Shown here: piece by piece, positions 43,995-53,409 of the stretch
How positions within the stretch are numbered: position 1 is the stretch's first letter
How the letters are laid out: each line of letters opens with the position of its first letter
From: Stigmatella aurantiaca
GTDB lineage: Bacteria > Myxococcota > Myxococcia > Myxococcales > Myxococcaceae
Length of the DNA stretch: 64,000 bases
Direction of reading: 5' to 3'
Assembly (NCBI RefSeq): GCF_900109545.1
Contig: NZ_FOAP01000026.1
Location: 62,001 to 126,000, forward strand
Notes under the pieces: generated by a model
Database searches by the model: none
Told to the model about the DNA's origin: nothing
Seen by the model: the letters and a program-made list of their open reading frames with translations, nothing else
Made by a program: the position numbers and the translations under genes

Positions 43995-45245
43995 ATGGAC
44001 GTGCGCAAGAAGCTGGAGATTCTCGCCGATGCGGCCAAGTACGACGCCTCGTGTTCGAGCAGCGGCGGCAAGCGCAAGGCTTCGAAGGAGGGCCTCGGCA
44101 GCGTCGAGGGCATGGGCATCTGCCACAGTTACACGCCGGATGGCCGGTGCGTGTCGTTGCTGAAGATCCTGCTCACCAACTTCTGCATTTACGATTGCCA
44201 GTACTGCATCAACCGCATCTCCAGTGACACGGCCCGTGCGCGCTTCACCCCGGCGGAGGTGGTGCTGCTCACGCTCGACTTCTACAAGCGCAACTACATC
44301 GAGGGCCTGTTCCTGAGCTCCGGGGTCATCAAGAGCCCGGACTACACGATGGAGCAGCTCATCGAGGTGGCGCGCTCCCTGCGCGAGGTGCACCTGTTCC
44401 AGGGCTACATCCACCTCAAGGCGGTGCCGGGCGCGTCCAAGGAGCTGATCGACGAGGCCGGCCGGTACGCGGACCGGCTGAGCGCCAACATCGAGCTGCC
44501 GACGGACGGCGACCTGCGCAAGCTCGCGCCAGAGAAGAGCTTCGCCGTCACGGGCGAGACGATGAAGGAGATCTCCACGCGGGTGGAGCAGTCGAAGGCC
44601 GAGCGAAAGGAGAGCCCCAGGGCCCCGAAGTTCGCCCCGGCGGGGCAGAGCACGCAGATGATCGTCGGCGCCACGCCCACGCCGGATGCCACCATCCTCG
44701 ACACCGCGAGCCGGCTCTATTCGCGCTTCGGGCTCAAGCGCGTGTACTACTCGGCCTACAGCCCCATTCCCATCGTGGACGCGCGGCTGCCCGCGAAGTC
44801 CCCGCCGCTCGTGCGCGAGCACCGGCTGTACCAGGCGGATTGGCTCCTGCGCTTCTATGGCTTTCGCGTGGACGAGCTCGCGCCGTCCGAGGCTCCGGAC
44901 CTGTCGCTGGAGATGGATCCCAAGCTGGCCTGGGCATTGCGCCGGCGCGAGCTGTTCCCGGTGGATGTGAACCGGGCACCGCGCGAGAGCCTGCTGCGGG
45001 TCCCGGGGATGGGGGTGCGCACGGTGGACCGGCTGCTGCGCATCCGCCGGTGGCACCGCGTGACGCTCGCGGACCTGGCACGGCTGCGGGTGCCGCTCAC
45101 GCGCGTGAAGCCCTTCATCCAGACGGCGGACCACCGGCCCACGGGGCTGCTGGACTCGCCGCGCCTCGCCGAGCGGGTGAAGCCGCCCGCCACGCAGCTC
45201 TCCCTGTTCACCTCAGCGCAAGAGGCGCTCACGGGAGAGCTCTGA
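43995..45245 (+). CDS. Putative DNA modification/repair radical SAM protein
   Basis: A 416-residue radical SAM enzyme of the family linked to uracil-DNA glycosylase (rSAM_link_UDG). The iron-sulphur motif is C64-x3-C68-x2-C71 in TNFCIYDCQYC. The barrel continues with FLSSGVIKSPDYTMEQL and SANIELPTDGDLRKLAPEK. A helix-hairpin-helix DNA-binding element closes the protein (VPGMGVRTVDRLL near 336). It overlaps the next gene by one base (TGATG), a conserved gene pair. The chemistry of the family is not established. Confidence 0.92.
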   Translation: MDVRKKLEILADAAKYDASCSSSGGKRKASKEGLGSVEGMGICHSYTPDGRCVSLLKILLTNFCIYDCQYCINRISSDTARARFTPAEVVLLTLDFYKRNYIEGLFLSSGVIKSPDYTMEQLIEVARSLREVHLFQGYIHLKAVPGASKELIDEAGRYADRLSANIELPTDGDLRKLAPEKSFAVTGETMKEISTRVEQSKAERKESPRAPKFAPAGQSTQMIVGATPTPDATILDTASRLYSRFGLKRVYYSAYSPIPIVDARLPAKSPPLVREHRLYQADWLLRFYGFRVDELAPSEAPDLSLEMDPKLAWALRRRELFPVDVNRAPRESLLRVPGMGVRTVDRLLRIRRWHRVTLADLARLRVPLTRVKPFIQTADHRPTGLLDSPRLAERVKPPATQLSLFTSAQEALTGEL

Positions 45246-46666
45246 TGCGGGTGGAGGTGGGCGGGGACCTGGAGTCCTTCCGCGCGGCGGCACGGGGGCT
45301 GCTCGCGCGGGGCATTCTCCCCGAGCAGGTCCACTTCACGGATGAGCAGGGGCGGCAGGGCTCTCTGCTTGCGCCCGAGGCGGTGCCGGTGAGCGCCCCC
45401 GGGACGGGGCTGACCGTGCCGCCGGCGTTCCTGGAACTCGCGGAGCGGGTGGCCTGCCACCGCTCGCCCGAGCGCTGGAGCCTGCTCTACCGGGTGCTGT
45501 GGCGGCTCACCCACGGCGAGCGCAAGCTCCTGGAAGTGGAGAGCGACCCGGATGTGTACCCAGTGCTCATGCTCTCCAAGGCGGTGCAGCGCGACGCGCA
45601 CAAGATGAAGGCGTTCGTGCGCTTCCGGAGGGTGGAGCGGGAGGGCGAGGAGTACTTCATCGCGTGGCACCGGCCAGAGCACCTCATCGTCCGGTACGTG
45701 GCGCCCTTCTTCGCACGGCGCTTTCCCTCCATGCGCTGGAGCATCCTCACGCCGGAAGCGAGCGTGTCCTGGGACCTGGAGCGGCTCACGTTCGGGCCGG
45801 GAGTTCCACGCTCGGAGGCGCCCGAAGCGGACGTCCTGGAGGAGATGTGGGGGACGTATTACGCCTCGGTCTTCAATCCCGCGCGGCTTAACGTGAGGGC
45901 CATGCGCGCGGAGATGCCGAAGAAGCACTGGGCGACGCTGCCCGAGGCCCGGCTCATTCCAGAGCTGGTGCGCCAGGCGCCCGTGCGCACGGAGCGCATG
46001 GTCCAGCCGCGCATCGAGGTGTCGGCCGCGAGCCTCTTTCTGCCCGGACAGCGCGACCTCGCCTCCCTGGCCCAGGCCGCGCAGGGGTGCCGGGCCTGTC
46101 CACTGCACGAGCGGGCCACGCACACGGTGTTCGGCGAAGGGCCCGTGGGGGCGCGGCTGATGCTCGTGGGCGAGCAGCCGGGGGACACGGAGGACCGGGA
46201 GGGAAAGCCGTTCATCGGTCCGGCGGGCCAGCTCCTGGACGAGGTGCTCGCAGGGGTAGGGCTGAAGCGCGAGGAACTCTACGTCACCAACGCGGTGAAG
46301 CACTTCGGGTGGACGGGGGACGAGAAGCAACGGCTGCACGCGAAACCCGGCCGGCGCGAGGTGCTCGCGTGCAAGGCTTGGCTGGACGCGGAGGTGGCGC
46401 AGGTCAAGCCGAAGATGATCGTCTGCCTGGGAGCCACGGCGGCCCAGTCCTTCCTGGGGCCGGGCTTCCGCATCAACCTGAGCCGGGGACAGATTTTCGA
46501 GACGCCCTGGGCCAAGGCGTGGATGGCGACGTACCATCCCTCGGCGCTCCTGCGCATGCCGGATGAGCGGGCCCGGGCTCAGGCCCGCGTCCATTTCGAG
46601 GAGGACCTGCGCAAGGCCGCGGCCACCGTGCGCGGGCTCGTGGAGGGAAGAGCACATGCCGAATGA
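45245..46666 (+). CDS. DUF4130 domain fused to UdgX-type uracil-DNA glycosylase
   Basis: A 473-residue protein. Residues 1-240 match DUF4130 (LLYRVLWRLTHGER, KMKAFVRFRRVEREG, WHRPEHLIVRYVAPFFARRF). Residues 280-465 are a family-4-like uracil-DNA glycosylase: cysteines for the Fe-S cluster (GCRACPLH, VLACKAW), GEQPGDTED at 309-317 and the C-terminal YHPSALLR. The UdgX hallmark loop is present as EKQRLHAKPGRREV, with H365 at the place of the His that bonds covalently to deaminated DNA in mycobacterial UdgX. In many genomes the two domains and the radical SAM protein are linked; here they are two genes. Confidence 0.92.
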   Translation: MRVEVGGDLESFRAAARGLLARGILPEQVHFTDEQGRQGSLLAPEAVPVSAPGTGLTVPPAFLELAERVACHRSPERWSLLYRVLWRLTHGERKLLEVESDPDVYPVLMLSKAVQRDAHKMKAFVRFRRVEREGEEYFIAWHRPEHLIVRYVAPFFARRFPSMRWSILTPEASVSWDLERLTFGPGVPRSEAPEADVLEEMWGTYYASVFNPARLNVRAMRAEMPKKHWATLPEARLIPELVRQAPVRTERMVQPRIEVSAASLFLPGQRDLASLAQAAQGCRACPLHERATHTVFGEGPVGARLMLVGEQPGDTEDREGKPFIGPAGQLLDEVLAGVGLKREELYVTNAVKHFGWTGDEKQRLHAKPGRREVLACKAWLDAEVAQVKPKMIVCLGATAAQSFLGPGFRINLSRGQIFETPWAKAWMATYHPSALLRMPDERARAQARVHFEEDLRKAAATVRGLVEGRAHAE

Positions 46667-47477
46667 TGGCAAGAAGCCGGGAACTCTGACCGGCGAGCAA
46701 ATCGAGCGGTTCATTCAGGAAGGGTTCGTCCGGGTGGACCATGCCTTTCCGAGCCACTTGGCGGACGAGGCGCGGGCAATCCTCTGGCGGGACACGCGTT
46801 GCGATCCCACCCAGCCAAGCACCTGGAGCCGGCCGGTCATCCGGCTGGGCATGTATACGCAGCAGCCCTTCCTGGATGCCGCCAACACGGCGGTCTTGCA
46901 TGCGGCGTTTGATCAGCTCGTGGGAGAAGGCCGCTGGCTGCCTTGCCGCAGCATGGGGACGTTTCCCGTGCGCTTTCCCTCTCCGGACGACCCGGGAGAT
47001 GCGGGCTGGCACATCGATGTGAGCTTCGGATGGGAGAACCCGGACTTCATGTCGTGGCGGGCGAACGTCACGTCCAAAGGGCGTGCGCTGTTGATGCTGT
47101 TCTTGTTCTCGGATGTGGGCGAGGCCGATGCGCCCACCCGCATCCGGGTGGGCTCACACCTTCACACGGCCCGCATGCTGGCGCCCGCGGGAGAGGACGG
47201 CCTCTCGTTGCGAGAGTTGGCCGCGAATGGGTTCCGTGAAACCGCTGGGTGCCCGGAGGCACTGGTCACGGGGGAGGCGGGCACGGTCTATCTTTGCCAC
47301 CCATTCCTCGTTCACTCCGCGCAGCCCCATCGCGGCTCACAGCCGCGGTTCATGGCCCAGCCCCCGCTCTTTCCCCGGCACCCTCTGGAACTGTCCCGGA
47401 AGGACGGCGGCGCTTCCCCTGTGGAGGTGGCCATCCAGCGTGCCCTGGGGCTTCCTGGAGGGGCCACGGCGTTCTAG
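46656..47477 (+). CDS. Phytanoyl-CoA dioxygenase (PhyH) family oxygenase
   Basis: A 273-residue protein, start ATG 46656, overlapping the UDG gene by 11 bases. The Fe(II)/2-oxoglutarate facial triad appears as H119-x-D121 in AGWHIDVSF and a distal His at about 220 in CHPFLVHSAQPH, with a 2OG-binding Arg near RGSQPRF. Family members hydroxylate lipids and secondary metabolites. No substrate can be assigned. Translational coupling to the DNA-repair gene may be accidental. Confidence 0.85.
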   Translation: MPNDGKKPGTLTGEQIERFIQEGFVRVDHAFPSHLADEARAILWRDTRCDPTQPSTWSRPVIRLGMYTQQPFLDAANTAVLHAAFDQLVGEGRWLPCRSMGTFPVRFPSPDDPGDAGWHIDVSFGWENPDFMSWRANVTSKGRALLMLFLFSDVGEADAPTRIRVGSHLHTARMLAPAGEDGLSLRELAANGFRETAGCPEALVTGEAGTVYLCHPFLVHSAQPHRGSQPRFMAQPPLFPRHPLELSRKDGGASPVEVAIQRALGLPGGATAF

Positions 47478-47590
47478 ATGTCTGGCTTTCGAGCCTGGGC
47501 GGTGACACTGCGGGTGAAAATCTGGTAGAAGAGGCCCCAGGGGGGGGCTTGGCAGTACGCAGGCCCCACGTGTCCATCCGTGAGGCCTAC

Positions 47591-50500
47591 ATGAGAACGC
47601 CGTCTGTCCTGGCACAAGCGCACCAGTCCGCGAAGTCTCTGTCCACCCGTCAGGGAAACCAGCTCAGCCATGACCTCTGGTCATTGGTTCAGCGGGGATT
47701 GGTTTATCCCTCGCCGTATGCCCTCTTCGCCACGTTCTGGCGCGTGCCCCCGGGAACCGGCAAGCCGGTGACCAAGGCGGTGCTCCAGCGGCTGATGAAA
47801 GACGTCCGCGAGGAAATCCATACCCATTACGGGAGCGCCAACACCTCCGCCATCGTGGGGGTGGGCTTCCGGCTCTGGCAGGAGTGGTGTGCCGAGGAAG
47901 GCACCGAGCCGCCCGAGGGGATGAAGCTGGCCTTCCCGGCGCCGGAGTCCCCGGCCTCCCGGTCCGCTGTGTTCGCGCGCTCGCATGGGACATTCGTCGA
48001 TTCCCAGGGCGATCTCTGGTTCCACATCAAGTCCGATGAGGACACCCACTGCGATGGAGTCTTCGCCTTCATCCGCAAGCGGCTGGAGGAAGAGGAGCAG
48101 TGCATGCGCTCCGGCCCGGCGGACCACCAGAAGGCCGCCACGAAGTCCACGCGCCCGGACAAGCGCGGCGGCAAGGTGCTCGGCTGCCGCTTCTCCGAGA
48201 ACCTCAACAACCCGTCGGACCCCGTCTCCATTCAAGAGCAGACGCTCGTCGGGTTCGAGGACCCGGTGCACATGGGCGCCTCGTTCGTCATCGCGCAGCG
48301 CTTCGAGATCAACTGGGAGCACATCCTCGACATGAGCCCCCAGCAGGTGGAGGACCTCGTGGGGCGCACCACGGCGGACATCCTCATTCCCACGCAGGAC
48401 AGCCGCAGCCACATCAAGAGCGCCCGCGTCCAGGACGCGCAGGGCAACACCCAGCAGGTGCTCCGGCTGGGATTGCCCTTCGGGCATGCGAACACGGTGG
48501 AGAGCGCGGAGCTGCGTGCCAAGGGCGCCAACCTCCGCGATGAGGCGGGCATCTACTTCGCCGGGTATGCGCGGAGCGTCCGCGCGCTCGAAACCATCAT
48601 GATGCAGCAGATTGGCGACAAGCCCGGCTTCATGCGGGACCGGCTCCTCTCGGAGGTCCGCTCCAACCTGGGCGGCTTCTACTACATCCCCAGCCAGACG
48701 GACCTCAACCTGGAGCCCGTGCCGCTCCAGTCCCACGAGACGCAGAACTGGAAGCGCTTCCCGGGTGTGGACTGGACCCGCCTGGACCGGCACTTCGACG
48801 TGTCCTCGGCCAACGGGTACATGCATTACAACCACAAGAACTACCTGTTCCAGATGGCCACGATGAGCGGCGAGAAGCGCCGGACGCACCTGCCCCCGTC
48901 CAACCGGGTGCTGCAGCTGCTCTCGGACGCCTTCGCCCGGTGGCAGGACAACTGGTACTTCAGCCGGGCGCAGCAGGAGCTGGAGCACCTGTGTGCCTAC
49001 GTGGCGCGCCAGTATGGGCCGGCGAAGGCCCGCGAGGTGATGGGGCTCTCCGTCGTCGAGCGCATGGGGTGGGCCATCAAGGTCAGCCTGGGGAGCGTCT
49101 TCGCCAGCGAGGCCTATGGCTTCCGGGGCCGGCGCCAGGACGCGCAGGGCAACTGGATCAACGGCGCGGACACCTACCGCATCCACCCCGTGGAGCTCAT
49201 CGTCGGCGCCCTGCCCAACCTGGGGCTCGGCCAGGGCCGCTACGTCATCGACTATGCCCGGCAGGAGGAGCAGATCGGCAACTTCTTCGCCGGGCTGAGC
49301 CATGCCTCCGGCGTGGGCCACCTGGTGCCCGGCTTCCAGCGGGCGCTGGACAGCGGCCTCGGCGGCCTGATGGCCGAGGTGCAGGCCCGCCTCGACACCG
49401 CCGCCGACGAGACCAAGCGCCAGTTCTACCGGGGGGTCCTGCTCGCGCTCGAAGGTGTCCGGGACCACTGCGTGGCCTACGCGGCCCTCGCGGGCAAGCT
49501 GGCCGAAGGCCTGCCATCCGGGCAGCGCCCTGAGCGGGACAACCTGCTGAAGATCCAGGAGCGGATGAAGCGGCTGTCCACCGAGCGGCCCCAGACGCTG
49601 CTCGAGGCCACCCAGCTCCTCTTCACGCTGCACTCGTGCCTGCACCTGGTGGGGGAGCCCACCGCCATCGGCCGGTTGGATCAGATGCTCTTCCCCTTCT
49701 ACGAGCGGGATGTGGCCGCGGGCACCCTCGATGACGAGCAGGCGCAGGAGATCATCGACTGCTTCTGGATCAAGCTGGGCGAGAAGGTGCAGCTCAACCG
49801 CCAGTTCGTCGAGGACCACCAGCCCTTCGGCAACCTGGCCATGGGGGGCATGAGCGGCAATTACCCCCAGGGCGCCGCGAACAACCAGTGGATCCAGCAG
49901 GTGACGGTGGGCGGCACCGTGGCGGATGGCTCTCCCGGCGAGGGCAAGCCCGCGTACAACAAAATCACGCTGTTCTGCCTGCGCGCGGCCCGGCGGCTGC
50001 CGCTCAACGCACCGTGCCTCTCGCTGCGCGTGCGCAAGGACATCCCCGCCGAGTACCTGCACGAGGCGGCGCTCGCCCTGCTCAGCGGTGGCGCCCACCC
50101 GATCCTGCTCAGCGACGAGAAGATCATCCCCGGGCTGCTCCACAGCGGGGATGGTGTGGGGCAGGGCACCCAGCTCACGGCCTTCACGCCCGTGGCGCAG
50201 AAGGCCGGGCGCGCGTGGCGCAGCGAGGTGGTGCTCCAGGCGGCCCGCGACTACGCGTGCGATGGCTGCTACGAGCCGCAGATCGTCGGCCAGAACTGGT
50301 TCACCCTGGGGGGGATGACGGCCGTCACGCCGCTGGAGGCCGCGCTCAACCAGGGCAAGAGCTGGAGCACGGCGGGCCCCATGTACTTCCGCGGCCAGCG
50401 GGTGTCCTTCACCTCGCCCCCGCCCACGGAGATCCGCAGCTTCGAGCAGCTCCAGGAAATCTTCTTCCAGCACCTGAGCTGGATGTACGCCAAGCAGGTG

Positions 50501-51517
50501 GACGGGCTGGTGGCCGTGTTCGGCACGATGAGTGCCGTGTGCCCCTCCCCGCTGCTGTCGATGTTCATCGACGACTGCATCGACAAGGGGTTGGACCTCT
50601 ACGAAGGCGGGGCGCGCTACAACATGGTCGCCCCATGCTTCACGGGCCTGTCCACGGTGATCAACTCGCTGTACGCCATCCGGAAGATGGTGTTCGAGCC
50701 GGACACCGCGGTGACGTCGCTCCCGGAGCTGGTGGAGGCGCTCATCTGTGACTGGGGCTTCACGATGGACGAGCCCTTCATCAGCACCCTGGCGGGGCAG
50801 GCCCGCATCGAGGCCAAGTCCGAGCGCTTCCAGGAACTGCGCCGGGTGGCCCTGGCGCTGCCCCGGTACGGCCGTGGCCATGAGGAGGTGGACCGCTTCG
50901 GCAGCGATCTCCTCCAGCGCGTGGCGGAGACGGCGGTGCGGGTCTTCACCGAGCCGGCCGAGCCGACGGCCGCGAAGATGGTGGCCCTGGCCCAGCGGCT
51001 CGGGACGCCGGAGAAGCCCTTTGGCGGCTTCCAGGTGCAGCCCGGCGCGGGGACCTTCGAGAACTACGTCGAGTTCGGCGCCACCTGCGGGGCCTCGGCG
51101 GATGGCCGGCGGCTCGGGGAGACGCTGGCCTCGGACCTGAGCCCCTCGCCCAGCTTCGCGGACCAGCCCGTGAATCACCAGGAGGTGGCCATGCTCCAGG
51201 CGCTCTCCGGCTACACGGGGAAGGGCGTCGAGTCCTACACGAGCGGCGCCCCCACGGACTTCAACATCCGCGAGGACTTTCCGGTGGAATCGCTGGAGCG
51301 GGTGCTGGCCGCGTTCGCGCGGGGGCAGGGCTCCAACGTCCTCACCATCACCTGCGCCAATCCCGAGACGTTCAAGCAGGCGGCGCTGGAGCCGGAGAGG
51401 TACGACGTGGTCCGGGTGCGCATGGGAGGCTGGTCGGAGTTCTTCGTGGCCATGTTCCCGCAGCACCAGGCCCAGCACCAGCGGCGGCCGCTCAGCACCC
51501 CTGGCGCCGAAGGCTGA
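47591..51517 (+). CDS. DyP-like haem peroxidase domain fused to a glycyl-radical (PFL-like) enzyme
   Basis: A 1308-residue fusion. Residues about 50-380 match the DyP-type peroxidase fold: SAIVGVGFRLWQEW, QGDLWFHIKSDED, then RFSENLNNP where DyP has GxxDGTENP, LVGFEDP, LVGRTTAD, H274 as proximal His in SRSHIKSARV, LPFGHA, and FYYIPSQTDL. The distal Asp aligns with E203. Residues about 560-1305 are a pyruvate-formate-lyase-like domain: IGRLDQMLFPFYERDV and CFWIKLGEKVQLNRQF, the catalytic C893-x-E895 in DGCYEPQIVG, and the glycyl loop RMGGWSEFF with G1280 (family RVxGYxxxF). Both active sites look functional. No PFL-activase gene is in the window. The ATG at 47591 gives a plausible N-terminus; the frame is intact throughout. 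I know no described precedent for this fusion. Confidence 0.85.
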   Translation: MRTPSVLAQAHQSAKSLSTRQGNQLSHDLWSLVQRGLVYPSPYALFATFWRVPPGTGKPVTKAVLQRLMKDVREEIHTHYGSANTSAIVGVGFRLWQEWCAEEGTEPPEGMKLAFPAPESPASRSAVFARSHGTFVDSQGDLWFHIKSDEDTHCDGVFAFIRKRLEEEEQCMRSGPADHQKAATKSTRPDKRGGKVLGCRFSENLNNPSDPVSIQEQTLVGFEDPVHMGASFVIAQRFEINWEHILDMSPQQVEDLVGRTTADILIPTQDSRSHIKSARVQDAQGNTQQVLRLGLPFGHANTVESAELRAKGANLRDEAGIYFAGYARSVRALETIMMQQIGDKPGFMRDRLLSEVRSNLGGFYYIPSQTDLNLEPVPLQSHETQNWKRFPGVDWTRLDRHFDVSSANGYMHYNHKNYLFQMATMSGEKRRTHLPPSNRVLQLLSDAFARWQDNWYFSRAQQELEHLCAYVARQYGPAKAREVMGLSVVERMGWAIKVSLGSVFASEAYGFRGRRQDAQGNWINGADTYRIHPVELIVGALPNLGLGQGRYVIDYARQEEQIGNFFAGLSHASGVGHLVPGFQRALDSGLGGLMAEVQARLDTAADETKRQFYRGVLLALEGVRDHCVAYAALAGKLAEGLPSGQRPERDNLLKIQERMKRLSTERPQTLLEATQLLFTLHSCLHLVGEPTAIGRLDQMLFPFYERDVAAGTLDDEQAQEIIDCFWIKLGEKVQLNRQFVEDHQPFGNLAMGGMSGNYPQGAANNQWIQQVTVGGTVADGSPGEGKPAYNKITLFCLRAARRLPLNAPCLSLRVRKDIPAEYLHEAALALLSGGAHPILLSDEKIIPGLLHSGDGVGQGTQLTAFTPVAQKAGRAWRSEVVLQAARDYACDGCYEPQIVGQNWFTLGGMTAVTPLEAALNQGKSWSTAGPMYFRGQRVSFTSPPPTEIRSFEQLQEIFFQHLSWMYAKQVDGLVAVFGTMSAVCPSPLLSMFIDDCIDKGLDLYEGGARYNMVAPCFTGLSTVINSLYAIRKMVFEPDTAVTSLPELVEALICDWGFTMDEPFISTLAGQARIEAKSERFQELRRVALALPRYGRGHEEVDRFGSDLLQRVAETAVRVFTEPAEPTAAKMVALAQRLGTPEKPFGGFQVQPGAGTFENYVEFGATCGASADGRRLGETLASDLSPSPSFADQPVNHQEVAMLQALSGYTGKGVESYTSGAPTDFNIREDFPVESLERVLAAFARGQGSNVLTITCANPETFKQAALEPERYDVVRVRMGGWSEFFVAMFPQHQAQHQRRPLSTPGAEG

Positions 51518-51545
51518 GCGTCTCAGGGGAAGCGGACGCGCGGCG

Positions 51546-52472
51546 CTACCTAGAGCGGCCCGGGATGGGGAATTCCTGGGCCATGAAGTCGCGGAACGCG
51601 CGGATCCGGGCGGGGACCAGGGGGGCGGCCGGGTGTAGCAGATACAGGGAGAACCGGTGCCCACTGTCCAGGTCCGGCAGCAGCCGGACCAGGCGGCCCT
51701 GTTCCAGGTCCGGCTCCGCCACGGCCAGGGGGAGAAAAGCGATTCCCGTTCCCGCCACGGCCAGGGACCGGAGGAACGCCCCGTCTTGCGCCACGACGCT
51801 GGGCGTGAGGCGAATGCCACCTGGACCGTTGTCGTGACGCATCATCAAGATGCGATGCTTCGCGAGGTCCGCCAGGTGGCGCGGGGAGCCCTCCCGTGCG
51901 AGGTACGCCGGGGAGGCGGCAAAGCCCATCCGCACATCGAGAAGCCGATGGGCGATCAGCGAGGAGTCGCGCAGGGACGGGGCCATTCGAAGCGCGATAT
52001 CCAATTGATGCCCGTCGAAATCGAGCTCCCGGTCGGTCAGCAGCAATTCCAGGGAGATGTCCCGGTGGGCCTCACAGAAGCGAGCGATCGCCGGAGCGAG
52101 CACCGTGTTGGCGAAGTCTGGCGGCGCCGTGACGCGAATCCGTCCGCGCGGGTGTCCCCGCGCTTCGGTGAGCGCATTCGTTGCATCCTCGAGCAATTCG
52201 AGCGCCCGCCCGACACGCTGCCGGTAGAGGACGCCATCCTCCGTGGGCTGCACGAGCCGGGGGCTGCGGCGGACCAGGGAAATCCCAAGGCCTGATTCCA
52301 AACGGGTGAGTCTCCGGCTCACCGAGCCCTTGGTCTCATGGAGCAACCGCGCCGCGGCGGTGAGCGAGCCGTGATCCACGACCAGACAGAAGGCACGAAG
52401 GTCGCGCAGGTCTGCGGGCAGGGTTGCCGGAATGGCAACCTCAGGTTTCATTTTCGATGTCTTGTTGCGCAT
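51546..52472 (-). CDS. LysR-family transcriptional regulator
   Basis: About 308 residues from the ATG at 52472 (MRNKTSK); MKPEVAIP at 52451 is an alternative. The winged HTH is at residues 23-80 (VVDHGSLTAAARLLHETKGSVSRRLTRLE). The effector-binding domain follows, with RGRIRVTAPPDFAN and IALRMAPSLRDSSL. It is divergent from the intradiol dioxygenase with only 37 bases between, the standard layout for a LysR regulator and its target. Confidence 0.92.
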   Translation of the reverse strand: MRNKTSKMKPEVAIPATLPADLRDLRAFCLVVDHGSLTAAARLLHETKGSVSRRLTRLESGLGISLVRRSPRLVQPTEDGVLYRQRVGRALELLEDATNALTEARGHPRGRIRVTAPPDFANTVLAPAIARFCEAHRDISLELLLTDRELDFDGHQLDIALRMAPSLRDSSLIAHRLLDVRMGFAASPAYLAREGSPRHLADLAKHRILMMRHDNGPGGIRLTPSVVAQDGAFLRSLAVAGTGIAFLPLAVAEPDLEQGRLVRLLPDLDSGHRFSLYLLHPAAPLVPARIRAFRDFMAQEFPIPGRSR

Positions 52473-52509
52473 CGGGGGACACGGTACCTGATTCTCCAGG
52501 AGATCCTCG

Positions 52510-53409
52510 ATGAGCACGAAGACCCAGAACATGACGCGCCGGTACGCCCTCGGCGCACTCGGGATGACGTTGGCCGCGGTTCCTTTCAGCCCGCTGTTGG
52601 CCTGCGGGAAGGGGCACGTGAAGAGGGGCGCCACGGGTTGGGCCACCGGAGGCACTGCGGCGATGACCGGCGCCAACACTTACCCCAATCCCTTCGCTTC
52701 CGGCTTGGGCGAGGCGTGCACGCTGACGTGCGAGCAGATCCTGGGCCCCTGCTATGGGAGCACGTTGGTGCGCAAGGACATCAGCGAAGGCCACGCGGGG
52801 CTGCCCGTGCGGCTCGCGCTTCGCGTGTTGGACGAGTCCTGCAAGCCCCTCCCGGGGGCCACCGTGGACATCTGGCATGCCGGACCCTCGGGCGTCTATT
52901 CGGGCGGCGATCAGCATCCATTCTGCAATCCGGACGATCCGAAGGCGCGTGCCGCGCAGTGGTTCCGCGGCGTGCAGAGCACAGATGCCGAGGGCCGGGT
53001 GGATTTCGATACCTGCTTTCCGGGCTGGTACGGGGGCCGGACCGTCCACATCCACTTCACCGTCAAGGCCGCCGGTAGCGAGACCGTGACGTCTCAGCTC
53101 TACTTCGAGGATTCGCTCAACGACGGCATCCTGAACACCCAGGCGCTTTACAACACCCGCGGTGCACGCAACACGCGCAACTCGTCCGATGTCATCGTGG
53201 CACAGGAGAAGCTGGGGGAGTTCATTCTCCAGACCCAGCAGATGCCGGATGGCGCGCTGATGGCCTGGAAGACCCTCATCGTCCGGTCCTCGACGGGTAC
53301 CCCGTTGTGTGAGGCCAACAGCCAGTACCTGAAGGAACTGGTGAAGGCGGGCCTCAATCCCAGCGACGCGAGCACCTTCCCGCCGGACATGCTCCAGCCC
53401 AAGTCTTGA
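52510..53409 (+). CDS. Exported intradiol ring-cleavage dioxygenase
   Basis: A 299-residue protein related to protocatechuate 3,4-dioxygenase and catechol 1,2-dioxygenase. The non-haem Fe(III) ligands are visible as Y130 (PSGVYSG), Y174 (PGWYGGR), H180 and H182 (VHIHF). The N-terminus has a twin-arginine-like TRRYALGAL and a hydrophobic core ending LLAC, so a Tat-exported lipoprotein is likely; most intradiol dioxygenases are cytoplasmic. Six to eight Cys residues in the mature part fit an oxidising compartment. It would open aromatic diols outside the cytoplasm. The divergent LysR gene is the likely regulator. Confidence 0.9.
   Translation: MSTKTQNMTRRYALGALGMTLAAVPFSPLLACGKGHVKRGATGWATGGTAAMTGANTYPNPFASGLGEACTLTCEQILGPCYGSTLVRKDISEGHAGLPVRLALRVLDESCKPLPGATVDIWHAGPSGVYSGGDQHPFCNPDDPKARAAQWFRGVQSTDAEGRVDFDTCFPGWYGGRTVHIHFTVKAAGSETVTSQLYFEDSLNDGILNTQALYNTRGARNTRNSSDVIVAQEKLGEFILQTQQMPDGALMAWKTLIVRSSTGTPLCEANSQYLKELVKAGLNPSDASTFPPDMLQPKS

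Noticed and set aside
47681..51820. A 1379-codon open frame antisense to the DyP-glycyl-radical gene
   Set aside because: Same artefact; composition is Leu/Arg/His/Gly-rich, without motifs, and it runs into the unrelated LysR gene.
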